The notes under the pieces: model-generated
Seen by the model: only the letters and a program-made list of their open reading frames with translations
Databases searched by the model: none
What the model was told of the DNA's origin: nothing
In this document: positions 9,174 to 18,949 of the stretch, piece by piece
Numbering within the stretch: position 1 is the stretch's first letter
Layout of the letters: the number at the start of each line of letters is the position of its first letter
Program-made: the position numbers and the translations under genes
Source of the DNA: Bactericera cockerelli
Lineage: Eukaryota; Arthropoda; Insecta; Hemiptera; Triozidae
Direction: 5' to 3'
Assembly: GCA_024516035.1 (NCBI GenBank)
Contig: CM044957.1
Span: forward strand, 48,087,001-48,151,000
Length of the DNA stretch: 64,000 nucleotides

Positions 9174-9362
9174 CTATATCACAGAATGAAGGTACTAAAA
9201 AATTTGCTTTCCAATCGTAACTAATGATTTTGTGACCTGCAGGGTGTAGATTTGTAGAACTATCAGATTCTGGCCGGATTGACTAACGTGGCCAAATACT
9301 AAACATCTCAATTCCATTCAAGTAGAACCATTCGTTAATGCTATCTGGTAAAATCAAACTAA

Positions 9363-9735
9363 GCCATTGTCGCGTCGATAGCACGTTGAATACCCTCTGT
9401 CACTCAAGTTAAACAACGTGCAGCAAGGTTAGGACTTGGACGGGTGACTATTCAAATTCGAACTCTGCTGTCGCTTTCAACTACACGTACTATTGCGATT
9501 GGTCATACCCCGCTGGCCATTCCTGGCCCCACTCAGGTGAGGTTATTCGAACCAACGGATCCCTACCTAGATTACCAGACCAGCGCGTTAACGACTTAAC
9601 TACCAGATGGTCATACCCATACCCCGCTGGCTATTCCCGGCCCCACTCAGGGTGGGTGAGGTTATTAGAACCAACGGATCCCTACGATACCTGGATTACC
9701 AGACCAGCGCGTTAACGACTTATTGACCACCAGAA
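9363..9735 (+). repeat. Chimeric SINE-E1/SINE-D block, partly duplicated
   Basis: A 5S-like head (GTTGAATACC, ACTTGGACGGGTGACTATTC) runs into the SINE-E body. It then switches to the SINE-D head sequence (GAACCAACGGATCCCTACC). The switched part is repeated at 9606-9735, so the chimera itself was tandemly copied. Confidence 0.6.
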
Positions 9736-9972
9736 ACGTCCATGAGAAAATTCATTCACCTGTCCTGCCTTTCTGTTTGATTACATATCAATAAATGGCA
9801 TGATTCATTCGCTTATCAGACACAATCACAATGTATTGCCTTGTGCATGTGAGCACTGCAGTGAATGAACTTATTCATTACCATTCCTAATTTAATTAAA
9901 TATATTTCCTGAAATTCATAACCTGTCTTGTACCTGTTAGTGTTTTTCAAAAACAAAAAACCCAAAAAAAAT

Positions 9973-10143
9973 TGTTGACCCAGCACCTAGGTAAATGGGA
10001 AGTATTGTGTCACTCCTAGCCCATCAGAGGGGAGGCATAGGTACTACGGAATGGGCAAGCTACAACACAGACCACAAGCATCTACAGGTGCTCCTGTTTC
10101 ACGGCTACGAAATAAAAAAGGCTGTGAAACACTCATCTTTTTT
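9973..10143 (+). repeat. SINE-I tail
   Basis: From TTGACCCAGCACCTAGGTAA to GGCTGTGAAACACTCATCTT; 5' truncated. The following 380 bp show nothing recognised. Confidence 0.65.
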
Positions 10144-10522
10144 TTATATGTAATAATTTCCTACGGATGTCACAAGTCATAACTCTGGAACGGTTTAAGC
10201 TAGAGAGCTGGAATACTGAGTTATCCCGTATTTCAACTGTGCAAAAGTCACAAAAAAAAGTGCAAAATGATTCCTGACCCCGATGTAAACGCCCTTACCT
10301 GTTAGTTACACCTTACCTGTTTGAGCTTTTGAAACGGGTTAGAAAAATTCTCTCTCTATACAAGAAGTGAGCTCTTTATTAACCTAAAAATCATGCCCAT
10401 TATACTTTCAGGGGCCGACTATTAAACTCTTTATAAGAAGAACATGAATACAAAAAAAAATAATGGTAAAAATTAAAATACAAAATTAACAATATATTTA
10501 ATATTTACACTGTTAATTTTGT

Positions 10523-10627
10523 ACCCCGCCCTTTAGTTAGGATATATGTATACATTTTGTCTATTTTTTTCCTGTTTATAACTAAAGGGCGGGGTTATTG
10601 CCTATGGAAATCTCTTCAACCCAAGGG
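10523..10627. repeat. Two element C fragments in inverted orientation
   Basis: CCCCGCCCTTTAGTTAGGAT on plus is followed 30 bp later by CTAAAGGGCGGGGTTATTGC, making a snap-back pair. Confidence 0.65.
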
Positions 10628-10822
10628 GTGTAAGGACGCATTTTCTTATATGTAGACTCCCAACCCCTAAAATGGTCCATGAGTATGTGGACAACCCTGT
10701 ATATTTATCAAATGAACGTGTGCGAATATCTAACGAATTTCTATCACAATTTTTGAGGAAGTATTTCTTTAATTTTATTTTTTGACATACACTCACACAA
10801 ACATAAGCGTACAAGCATCCAG

Positions 10823-10930
10823 AATGGGGGTTTGAAGAGGACATTGGAAAGCATCATGATAGACTACAAGAGTCAGAATGAAGATATTGAGGAGATTGTA
10901 GAGGAACTGCTAGCATCAGCAGATTTCTAA
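10823..10930 (+). CDS. Possible terminal exon of an unknown plus-strand gene
   Basis: After a possible acceptor (CATCCAG ending at 10822) the plus strand reads NGGLKRTLESIMIDYKSQ, NEDIEEIVEELLASADF and a stop at 10928. The acidic, helix-prone composition is unlike the surrounding AT-rich repeats. The frame stays open leftward for at least another dozen codons. It would overlap the arginine kinase upstream region on the opposite strand. It could instead be the end of a transposon ORF or chance. Confidence 0.25.
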   Translation, partial: NGGLKRTLESIMIDYKSQNEDIEEIVEELLASADF

Positions 10931-10979
10931 TACTTTAAAATGTTGTCAGTAATAATTTTATTATAAAATTAAATTAATC

Positions 10980-11345
10980 GAAGAATTTTCATGCAGATAA
11001 AATAGAGATGAACAAAAGATCATTAATCTGTTTGGAAAATTCTTTTTTCCTGATTTTGGGAAATTCAATCCTGTTTGATTGATTAATAAACTCCGTCCAA
11101 AACCCTGGGATACAGAGAGACTCTCAAAGGATTTTTTCATATTTTCGAGGAAAAAAATTCACATTTTCCTAAATTAATCAAACAATTTCCATGCAATTGA
11201 GGAGCAAATGAAATGGCGATAAACAAAAGATTCCAATTGATGAATCCCGTTTGATTATTTAAGAAACTCCGTCCAAAACCCTGGAACTCTACAGACTCTC
11301 GCCTACACCCTCCCAGGATCTTTCTCCTGTCCCAAATTTGGAAAA
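10980..11345. repeat. Imperfect tandem pair, about 185 bp
   Basis: Both halves contain GATGAACAAAAGAT or GATAAACAAAAGAT and then AACTCCGTCCAAAACCCTGG. The pair lies directly downstream, in minus sense, of the candidate donor at 11350. Confidence 0.55.
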
Positions 11346-11350
11346 CTTAC

Positions 11351-11690
11351 TCTCCCGACACGCCATTCGTCACCGACTTGGATGAACACCCTCCCATGGG
11401 TCAAACGGAACCGGACCAAACAGTCGCTCAAATCGGGGCGGCCCCAAATCAGCTATTTTTACGACAAACTTGCTGACGGGAAACGAATTCTCAAGGACGC
11501 GAAACGAATTGAAGGACCGCGCGGATGCGATTTGCACGCACAAATTATTGTATACAAAATTCCCGAGTCCTCCCCAGTGGAGCGGATCGATACGGCAGGA
11601 GCACTGCGCCCCCTCACCCGGGAGAGTACTGCGGGTTGCATACGCAATATTCTTGTTTCCGCCTTCTTTTGGCGCCACGTTTGAATTTTC
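11351..11690 (-). promoter_or_regulatory. Candidate untranslated leader exon and promoter of arginine kinase
   Basis: A relatively GC-rich island of 340 bp ends, on minus, in GTCGGGAGA followed by the perfect donor GTAAGT (11350-11345). No start-led frame continues into the kinase. A TATA-like TATATAAAAAG lies at about 11702-11712 upstream on minus. CTATTTTTAC at 11453 matches the MEF2 consensus at 9 of 10 positions. The first kinase exons at 9138, 7632 and 5846 all follow possible acceptors and therefore need an upstream leader. Assignment is inference. Confidence 0.35.
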
Positions 11691-11827
11691 AAACGAATCC
11701 TCTTTTTATATATATATATTTTTTTTTTCTTTTTATGTTTATATATATATGTTTCTTATCCTCTTTTTATGGTTTGTTTTTTTTTTTAAATATTTATGTG
11801 AAATTTCATAAGCAAAATTCACATTTT

Positions 11828-12031
11828 CAGTCGAACCTGGATATAAGAGAACTCAAAGGACCGGAATTTTTTATTTTTTTTTTACAATATGTTTTATACT
11901 TTATTTTGTACAATATAAACTTAACGCAACAAATTAACATTTTTCTCCTGTATCCACGGTTTCTCTTATAAAAAGGTTATAGAGATGTAAGTTGAACCCG
12001 AAAATTGTTCTCTTATATCCAGGTTCGACTG
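11828..12031. mobile_element. 204-bp pogo-like MITE
   Basis: Terminal inverted repeats CAGTCGAACCTGGATATAAG at the left and the complement at the right, with TA following the right end. The internal sequence is AT-rich and non-coding. Related ends occur at 18735, 26640 and 37052. Confidence 0.7.
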
Positions 12032-12167
12032 TAGTTTTTGATCCCACGGGAGAGACTTGACTTAAGTCTTAGACTTTAGTATTACTTAGTTCATAGGTTT
12101 TTGACATTTTTCTGGACAATGCAAGTCCACTATCCTTTAAGTTTAATATTAATCTTAATTTCATTTT

Positions 12168-12292
12168 TGTGAGGGACTCTGTTGAAATGGGTATACCCCG
12201 TAAATTAGATATAAAAAATAAATAAATAGATTTACCGACCTATTGGTTACAAGTACGCCTTATCGATCATGCTACTGCTGAGCTCGGTTAAC
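12168..12292 (-). repeat. Retroposon tail next to a SINE-B fragment
   Basis: GTTGAAATGGGTATACCCCG then AAATAAATAAATA looks like a retroposon 3' tail. A decayed SINE-B head follows (ACCGACCT to GAGCTCGGTTA). Confidence 0.45.
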
Positions 12293-12510
12293 TTCTGACG
12301 TATAAAGCTGGCCCCATAAAGTTGGCCATGTAAAGGTGCCCTTATAAAGGTAGTGTATAAAGTTGGCCTTATAAAGGTGCCCTTACAAAGTTGGTCATGT
12401 AAAGGTGGCCTCATATAGTTGGCCATGTAATGGTGGCCGTATAAAGTTGGCCATGTAAAAGGTGGTCCTCTAAAGTTGGCCATATAAAGATGGCCTTATA
12501 AAAGTGCCCG
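12293..12510. repeat. Tandem repeat, about 17-18 bp units
   Basis: Degenerate units of AAAGTTGGCCATGTAAAGG type alternate between TTGGCC and GTGGCC or GTGCCC forms. Confidence 0.75.
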
Positions 12511-12761
12511 TGAGTCAGGTGATTGTAGTTCCAATATATGTGATGAAACAGGATGACGCTAAATTCCGTTACTACCATTGAGCGGATGTTGCACGTTATT
12601 AGTCTGATTACATGTATGGAAAGACTGCAGCAAACTCGTCACTCCCAAGATTAAAAACAGGGACTTTTTTTCAATAACAAAGACTTGTAACAAGCTGAAG
12701 TAATGTGGAAACGGATCCGGGGAACAACTACCTTTAAAATAATAATAATAATGATAATAAT

Positions 12762-12965
12762 AATACTCTTCAGTGGAATGTAACCACCAGGCGAGTTTAA
12801 TGCTCAAAGCATTTTCTACCACCTAACCCTCAGAGTCTTATTATTATGTGGTCACCCTCTCAAATTGATGAGGAAAATTAATTCACTGGGTGGGATTCGA
12901 ACTAACGGATCCCTACGCTACCTGGGTTACCAAGACTAGCGCGTTAACCACTTGGATACCAGTGC
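12762..12965 (-). repeat. SINE-D, near full length
   Basis: Complete from the AAT tail and ACTCTTCAGTGGAATG to the head (GCGCGTTAACCACTTGGATA on plus). The interval 12511-12760 before it shows nothing recognised. Confidence 0.75.
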
Positions 12966-13040
12966 ACTTAAAATAATAATGATGATAATAATAACAATAT
13001 TATCAAGAACATAAATAAACAATAATAATAATAATTGCCA

Positions 13041-13175
13041 AGGTTGGGTGGAAGAGATTGCCATAGGCAATAACTCCGCCCTTTAGTTAGGACATATGCA
13101 TTTATCTATTTTTTCCATTTTATTGTTTATATTGTCTCCATTTTTTTTTATTATTTTCTTAATAATAATTATTTG
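13041..13175 (+). repeat. Element C
   Basis: GGTTGGGTGGAAGAGATTGC to a T-rich stretch before TAATAATAATTATT. Confidence 0.7.
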
Positions 13176-13185
13176 TATGTTGATG

Positions 13186-13302
13186 TCACTTTCGCGATGT
13201 CATATCTACTCAAACTCGCATTACTAAATCTTTACTAAATACTAAACCGACCTCCAGGTTACAAGTCCGCCGCCTTATCGATCAAGTTACTGAGGTCGGT
13301 TG
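13186..13302 (-). repeat. SINE-B with internal duplication
   Basis: TACTAAATCTTTACTAAATACTAAA replaces the normal TTACTAAATCTACGCTGAAA, so the copy has a small internal rearrangement and has lost box B. Confidence 0.7.
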
Positions 13303-13389
13303 ATAATAATTATTCGTATTGTCTTTGTATCTGATAAAGCATATTATAATAATAATAATAAAAATCAATACTATCAAAAACCGTTGGCA

Positions 13390-13505
13390 TTAGCACCGCC
13401 CTTGATCAAGTTTTGTTATATTAATCTCCATTCTATGTATGTATATACCTATTCTATGTAAATAAAACTTGATCCAATATGTTTAATATTATGTTTTAAT
13501 AAACC
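13390..13505. repeat. Element O (short dispersed)
   Basis: TTAGCACCGCCCTTGATCAA to AAAACTTGATCCAATATGTT. CTTGATCAAGTTTT and AAAACTTGATCC give it partly inverted ends. A second copy is nested at 27519-27625. Confidence 0.6.
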
Positions 13506-13787
13506 ATTGTTGTAACACGGACATTTTTGAATCAATAGTATTGACAGTATTGTGACTTTTATTGTCTGGCTGGGGGACGTACACATACGGTACCAGGCTA
13601 CCATCACATCAGCCATGTCAGGCCAAAAGACAATAGGGGAGAGTGGAGCAAGACGAGATAGCTAAGGTTTGGAAGGCTCATACTTCTAAACAAAAACTGG
13701 TAAAACAAGAAGGAATAACATATCAAAAGATATCGAAATTTATTAATTTTAAAGTAGTTTTTTAGTTTTTAAGTTATCTTATTCGTG

Positions 13788-13901
13788 TTATCACATTCGT
13801 GATATCACAACTACTCAAACTCGCTCTACGAAATCTACGCTGAAACCGGGACTTGAACCACCGACCTCCAGGTTACAAGTCCGCCGTCTTATCGATCAAC
13901 C
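13788..13901 (-). repeat. SINE-B
   Basis: Starts at TTATCACATTCGTGATATCA and is fused at its head to a T-run and SINE-A. Confidence 0.75.
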
Positions 13902-13926
13902 TTTTTTTTTTTTTTTTTTTTTTAAT

Positions 13927-14098
13927 TAGTTGTGCCCCGGAACCGCTTTCGCATTACTTCAGGGCAAGGTAAAGACCTTTACATCCATGCCATTCCGGAA
14001 ACGGAAAAACTCGGTCAGAATTTTCCGCTCCGGCCGGGATTCGAACCCGCAACCTCCGGGTCAGCAACCAATGCTCTTAACCACTGAGCCACGGAGAT
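13927..14098 (-). repeat. SINE-A
   Basis: Complete reverse copy from GTTGTGCCCCGGAACCGC to TCTTAACCACTGAGCCACGG. The following 300 bp to 14405 show nothing recognised. Confidence 0.8.
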
Positions 14099-14404
14099 CG
14101 GCAAGCGAAATAAGGGTATTACGTATTTATTGCTAATAGTGAGATATTCGATTTTTATGTGGATCTCTATTGTTCACAATCAGGTCCTTACACACACAGA
14201 CTTAGAAGATTTTTATTCCTCATGCAGAAACAGCTTGTTCTTTAGCGTGCTACTTGTCCAACCACAGCTACCAGCAGTAACATTTTGCGTGAAAAATTAA
14301 TTCACAGTCAACGAGTGTAGACATTACAGTTGATTAGATCAATTAAAAATTAAGAATACCACAGTTGAAGAAATGCAAAACAACACAACGAGTAACCCTA
14401 CATG

Positions 14405-14545
14405 TCTCGATGATGAAGTATTCACTGTCGTGACCGAGTTGTGTAGGCTTGCACGCAAGGGAACCTGGGTTCGATCCTCAGCAGGGAATTTTTTCTCATG
14501 AATTTTATGGGGTCTACTCATGCCGTGGGAGGAAAAATGAATATG
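14405..14545 (+). repeat. SINE-G copy
   Basis: tRNA-like head with CCTGGGTTCGATCCTCAGCA (box B), then the GGGGTCTACTCATGCC body. Confidence 0.65.
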
Positions 14546-14546
14546 G

Positions 14547-14718
14547 AAATAATTTGAAGGTAGAAAACACTTTTGGCTTTTTTTTTTACTTAATTGTTTA
14601 TTTTCACATGGCCATTTCGTCAGTTACGGCATCGTCAGTGATCTGGCGAAATGGCCATCTGAAAATAAATAATTGAGTAAAACAAAAAAGGCAAGTGTTT
14701 TCTATCTTCAAATTATTT
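14547..14718. mobile_element. 172-bp foldback element
   Basis: Two arms of about 72 nt are nearly perfect inverted copies: AAATAATTTGAAGGTAGAAA left, TTTCTATCTTCAAATTATTT right, with GGCCATTTCG against CGAAATGGCC near the centre. Non-coding. Confidence 0.75.
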
Positions 14719-15055
14719 CAATTTTTATTTGCTGTACCAAGAGTTGTGTATAATTATAAGTTTTTCCTGAGAACTCATATATTTCGTTGTTATAAAAATC
14801 AACAGTTACTTTTTGAGTAAAAATGTACCTACTCACTTTACTAACTTGTAAAAACAATGAAATATTAATTAATATCGGCGCTTTTGGAGCCTCCAATTGA
14901 AGAAAAAAATATTTTCCGGCGCTTTTGAATACACTTTTGTTTTAATTCAGGTAAAAATCCGCGCCCTTGGATTTTTACCTATTGGATACTGCCCTTAATT
15001 TCCACGCCTGTCCCGGTCAAAAGTATTCCCCTTTACCTGTCCATTTCATTTCGAC

Positions 15056-15331
15056 ATGGCGAGCGGAAAATCGGTTCCATCTCGAGTTTTTAAAAATAAA
15101 AATTTCGAGAAAGAAAAAATGCGTGAAGCATAAAAAATATAATGGGCAGAAGCGGGTGACATAAATTTGCCAAGTAGCGGGCTTGACAGTAAACAATACA
15201 TTCGGGCAGCAATATAAATAAATGTAGGAGCCTAAAAATGACACTCACATCACTCAGATCCCAGGTCAAGTTACACCTATGTGTTCGCCATCTACGCCTT
15301 CTATTGTGGACAGTGCCAAAAAATAACACAG
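15056..15331 (+). CDS. Possible small two-exon plus-strand gene fragment
   Basis: ATG at 15056 reads MASGKSVPSRVFKNKNFEKE. A weak donor (ATGC, GTGAAG) lies at 15123. A candidate exon 15258-15331 between CACTCAG and GTATATG encodes PRSSYTYVFAIYAFYCGQC then QKITQ, with a hydrophobic core. Phases 1 and 2 agree. It is not recognised and the donor is poor; treat as speculative. Confidence 0.2.
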
Positions 15332-15439
15332 GTATATGTAGATGTATATTGGCGGAAGGTGTCGGAATCGTTACTCATTTCATCCAATTTTCCCTATTTT
15401 CTCATTTCAATTTTTTTTCTCCCAATTTTAACCCTTGAA

Positions 15440-15778
15440 GGAGCCAGCCTCCGTGGCGTAATGGTTGTGACTACTGCCCGTAGTCCAGAGTTCCCGAGTT
15501 CAACTCTCCGTTGTGGCAGACTTTTCGACGAAAATTCTGTTCCACCCAAACAAGCAAGGCTGGCATTTCCGGCCCTACCCAGGCTGGGCGAGGTTAATGT
15601 GGGTAGCTGGTACGATTACCATCGAATGGAGGGTAAAACCCCCGTCCTGACTATCTCAGTCAGGACGTTAAAACCGAATGGAATCAACTGGTCACACTAG
15701 ATCTAATTAGGTCGCAGTGTCCATTGTAAGGGTTTCACTGAAAACCCTGCAGCCAGGTCAGATAATAATAATAATAAA
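15440..15778 (+). repeat. SINE-F, full length
   Basis: tRNA-like head (GCCTCCGTGGCGTAATGGTT; decayed GAGTTCAACTCTC box B). The shared body is GGCTGGCATTTCCGGCCC. The distinctive tail is CATTGTAAGGGTTTCACTGA and an ATA run. The distal 15703-15765 part also ends the reverse copy at 61700-62037. Confidence 0.75.
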
Positions 15779-15854
15779 AAAAACCTTGAAAACTGAGGCC
15801 TAACAAAATTTCCTAAGAGACTAACAAAAATCACGAGACCTAGTAAAAAATAAC

Positions 15855-16050
15855 CTCGATGGCACTTCGAATACACCAGTTCTCGTTCTGTCACTGAAGT
15901 TAAGCAACAGCCAGCCAGGTTGGGATTTGGAAGGGTAACCATTCAAATTCGGAAGAGTAACCATTCAAATGAGGTTAATTTTGAGTCGCTGGTTTATGAG
16001 TTTCCAGCGAATGGGCGGTAAAACCCCCGTCGTGATATGACCATGCAGTT
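15855..16050 (+). repeat. SINE-E1 with internal 20-bp duplication
   Basis: The 5S-like head has GTCACTGAAGTTAAGCAACA. GTAACCATTCAAAT is duplicated, and the central GGCTGGCATT body part is deleted. Confidence 0.7.
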
Positions 16051-16389
16051 GAATCACGAGAGGTCTGAGACGAAGAAAAAAATCTCACACAACATTTTTC
16101 TCAGTTATATGTATTTCGGAAGGTATGGCTTTAATTGGTAAATTCATCACTGATTTTATTTATTTGTATTATTATTTTACAATTCGATAGTCCTTTACGA
16201 GAATTCAGCAGACAAATTTGTTATAGTATAATTTTTTGCATTTGCATCGGTATTAAAATTCATTTAAGATTTAAATAAAATCATAAAGTATGATACTATG
16301 GTAAGTCGGATTGCTCAAAAACACCTACTTTATCAAAAAGAAGAGGGAAATATTTGCAAGTGATACAATTTTACATTTTGTGCATCAGT

Positions 16390-16745
16390 ACGAACAGTTG
16401 AGTGGTTAAGCAGTCGCTTGCCATGGTAAAGGTCCCAGGTTCGAATTCCCGTGCCGACAAAAATTGTATTCAAAATTTGGTTACAGTTGTTTGTAAGGGA
16501 TACCTTACGGTACGCTCGTGTTGACCCAGCACCTTTTTTTTAAACCCCTCGTTGAACCAAGGTAGAAAATCTGGGAACTATAATATTGCATCCAGAAATG
16601 GGATGTATTGTGTCACTTCTGGCCCATCAGAGGAGAGACATACTACGGGATGGACAGGCTATACTCGTACATTGGCTACAATCCACAACACAAACCACAA
16701 GCGTTTAATGCTACGAAATAAAAAAAAGGCTGTAAAACACTAATC
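16390..16745 (+). repeat. SINE-I, longest copy
   Basis: The head TGAGTGGTTAAGCAGTCGCT with AGGTTCGAATTCCC box B continues through TTTGTAAGGGATACCTTACG and GTGTCACTTCTGGCCCATCA to GGCTGTAAAACACTAATC. About 350 bp. The interval 16051-16389 before it has nothing recognised. Confidence 0.75.
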
Positions 16746-16920
16746 TTTACAACAACAAAAAAGTACGTACATATGTATTTGAATACCCTATCAGGAATTT
16801 TCACTGTGTTGTACCATTGGCACATCCACTAGCCTATGTATAAATTTCCAATGGAGGGGTTTTAGCATCGAAAACCGGGCAGGAAAGTAGGTACTCCCTC
16901 CATTTAAAGCATAAAACGTC

Positions 16921-17150
16921 TACAGAGCCAGCGTCGATGGCGCGTTGAATGCACCGGTTCTCGTAGGATCACCAAAGTTAAGCAACGTCCAGCGAGGTGA
17001 AGACTTTGTGATGCTGGCATTCCCGCCCAACCCGGGCTGGGTGATGTTAATGTGGGCAGCAGGTTTGTGTGTTTCCTGCGAATGAAGGGTAACAACCCCG
17101 TCGTGATATGACTATGCAGTTGAAAGCGACGTTAAACCCCCAAAAAAGTC
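16921..17150 (+). repeat. SINE-E2 (5S-derived, box C region deleted)
   Basis: The head CCAGCGTCGATGGCGCGTTG, then TTAAGCAACGTCCAGCGAGG, jumps directly from GTGAAGACTT to GTGATGCTGGCATTCC. The GGATGGGTGACC box C segment of 5S RNA is absent. Body and tail are complete to GAAAGCGACGTTAAAC. Confidence 0.8.
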
Positions 17151-17194
17151 TACAGAGTGAGCAAAGTTATACTCCTAAGGACCGAGGATTATTT

Positions 17195-17455
17195 ACTTTA
17201 ACGTGTTTAACGTCGCTTTCAACTGCAATGTCATATCACGGCGGGGGTTCTACCCTCCATTCGTCGGAAACTCACAAAACAGCTACTCAAATTAAAGTCA
17301 CCCAGCCTGAATGGGGCCGGAAATGGCCAAACTCACGAGGTTTCGAATTCAAATGGTCACCCTTTCAAATTCTAACCTCGCTGGACGTTGCTTAACTTCA
17401 GTGACAGACTGAGAACTATTGTATTCAACGGTGCCATCGACGCTGTTTATGAAAG
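17195..17455 (-). repeat. SINE-E1, near full length
   Basis: Reverse copy from TTTAACGTCGCTTTCAACTG to GGTGCCATCGACGCTG. The head keeps GACGTTGCTTAACTTCAGTG. It faces the E2 copy at 16921, forming a large snap-back pair. Confidence 0.8.
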
Positions 17456-17585
17456 AGGATTGAAGTTAAGATAAGTCAGACTGTCCCTCCCGTCGGGGTA
17501 TAGTGCGCTGTGATTGGTTGAAACTCTGACTTGAGGGAGGGTCTAGCTTATCTTGATTGAATTCTGTTTTATATTTCGGCCCTAA
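17456..17585. mobile_element. Short inverted-repeat element
   Basis: Related to 1353-1490 by CGCTGTGATTGGTTGAAACT and GACTTGAGGGAGGGTC, with TTAAGATAAG against CTTATCTTGA near the ends. Confidence 0.5.
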
Positions 17586-17704
17586 GTCCTCACGGGTTAA
17601 TGAAAATAAATTGTTGTTTAATGTTGATTTTAAAATTATTATACCTACAGGTGTGATTATGCTTGATGAAATTATTATACAGATTTTAAATTATTAAAAT
17701 TTAA

Positions 17705-17836
17705 TGCTGGCTATTCCTGGCCCAACTCAGGCTGGGTGAGGTTAGTTTGAGTAGTTGGTTTATGAAGTTCCATCTAATGGAGGGTAAAACCCTCCATTAG
17801 ATGTGATATGACCATGAAGTTGAAAGTGACGTTTAA
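17705..17836 (+). repeat. 5'-truncated SINE-E body
   Basis: Starts at TGCTGGCTATTCCTGGCCCA. AAAACCCTCCATTAGATG has become an inverted repeat of TCTAATGGAGGGTAAAAC, replacing the usual CCCCGTCG. Confidence 0.7.
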
Positions 17837-18171
17837 CCCAAATTTAAGTGAGAAAAGAAAACTTTACTTTTGGAATTCGAATCGATTGAGCTCAAATAAA
17901 AGACCACTGTACCACTTGACTGCAGACATCCTCAGAACATTTTTTTAAAAAATCTAAAAAGGAATTTCGCCGTATTAAATTTCACTACACTTATATCAGT
18001 GCTAAACAAGAAAATTTTATTTTTCCATTTCATTTTTGACAATGGATGAATTTGACCACTTTTTGGGCGGTGTTTGGCAATTCTTACAAAACGGATAGAG
18101 ATATTTAAAAAATACATTTTTAACCTCATTAATGGTCAGACTTAAGAATCCTACAATTCCTACATACTTTT

Positions 18172-18347
18172 TTTTTGTTAAGTGTGCCCCGGAACCGCTT
18201 TCGCATTACTTCGGGCACTTTACCTTTACATCCATGCCATTCCGGAAACGGAAAATTTCGGTCAGAAATTTTCGCTCCGGCCGCGATTTGAACCCGCAAC
18301 CTCCGGGTCAGTAACCAATGCTCTTAGCCACTGAGCCACGGAGGTCG
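18172..18347 (-). repeat. SINE-A
   Basis: Complete reverse copy, GTGTGCCCCGGAACCGC to AGCCACTGAGCCACGGAGG. The interval 17837-18171 shows nothing recognised. Confidence 0.8.
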
Positions 18348-18447
18348 GATTACATATTTAAAAAAAATGTATTTCCACTCGTGATTGACATTGAGAGCTT
18401 TTGGTTGTCTGATGATTACACCAGCTGATTGACATGTTGACATCGTG

Positions 18448-18552
18448 AGTGTTTGGTTTGGTGTGTGTGTTTGTGAGTGTGTATGAGTATGTGTGTGTGT
18501 ATGTTTGTGTGTATGTTTGTGAGTGTGTGTGGGTGGGCGTGTGTTAGTGATG
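18448..18552. repeat. Imperfect GT microsatellite
   Basis: About 100 bp of GTGTGT interrupted by TT, GA and TA steps. Confidence 0.85.
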
Positions 18553-18734
18553 TGACTAAAAAAATATCACGAAACTTGGTCGTATTGCGATGACTAGCAA
18601 GCACCTGACTACAAATTCATGAAAATCGTCCATTTTGTTTTTCAACTTTTATATTATAACAAATATGTCTGCAAAGTTCTCGTAGAGGGCTATCAACTTT
18701 TTTACACTCTGAAAACGTATTTAACGGTCATTTT

Positions 18735-18945
18735 ACACTTAGAGTCGTACCTGGGTATAAGAGAACTTATATTTTTTCTTATATACAGGTTTCTCTTATG
18801 CAGAGATTATTTTTTCTTACAGAGAGGTAAATTTTACGTGGAAAGTTTTCTCTTATATCCAGGTTTCTCTTATGCAGAGGTTATTTTTTTCTTCAGAGAG
18901 GTAAATTTAACCTGGAGAGTTTTCTCTAATATCCAGGCCCGACTT
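18735..18945. mobile_element. pogo-like MITE with internal tandem copy
   Basis: The end AGTCGTACCTGGGTATAAGA and the reverse end ATCCAGGCCCGACT match the 11828 family loosely. A segment of about 75 bp including CTCTTATGCAGAG is repeated twice inside. Confidence 0.6.
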
Positions 18946-18949
18946 CATA

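Larger units (their letters stand above)
8382..9330. repeat. Segmental duplication copy 2, carrying alternative exon 1b
   Basis: Second copy of 7107-7867. It is lengthened by a SINE-G (8632-8850) and an element C (8850-9022). Both flanks of exon 1b match those of exon 1a. Confidence 0.75.

Noticed and set aside
11370..11692. Overlapping open frames on both strands in the GC-rich island
   Set aside because: Frames on both strands are open because of composition. The block ends in a splice donor and fits an untranslated leader better than a protein.
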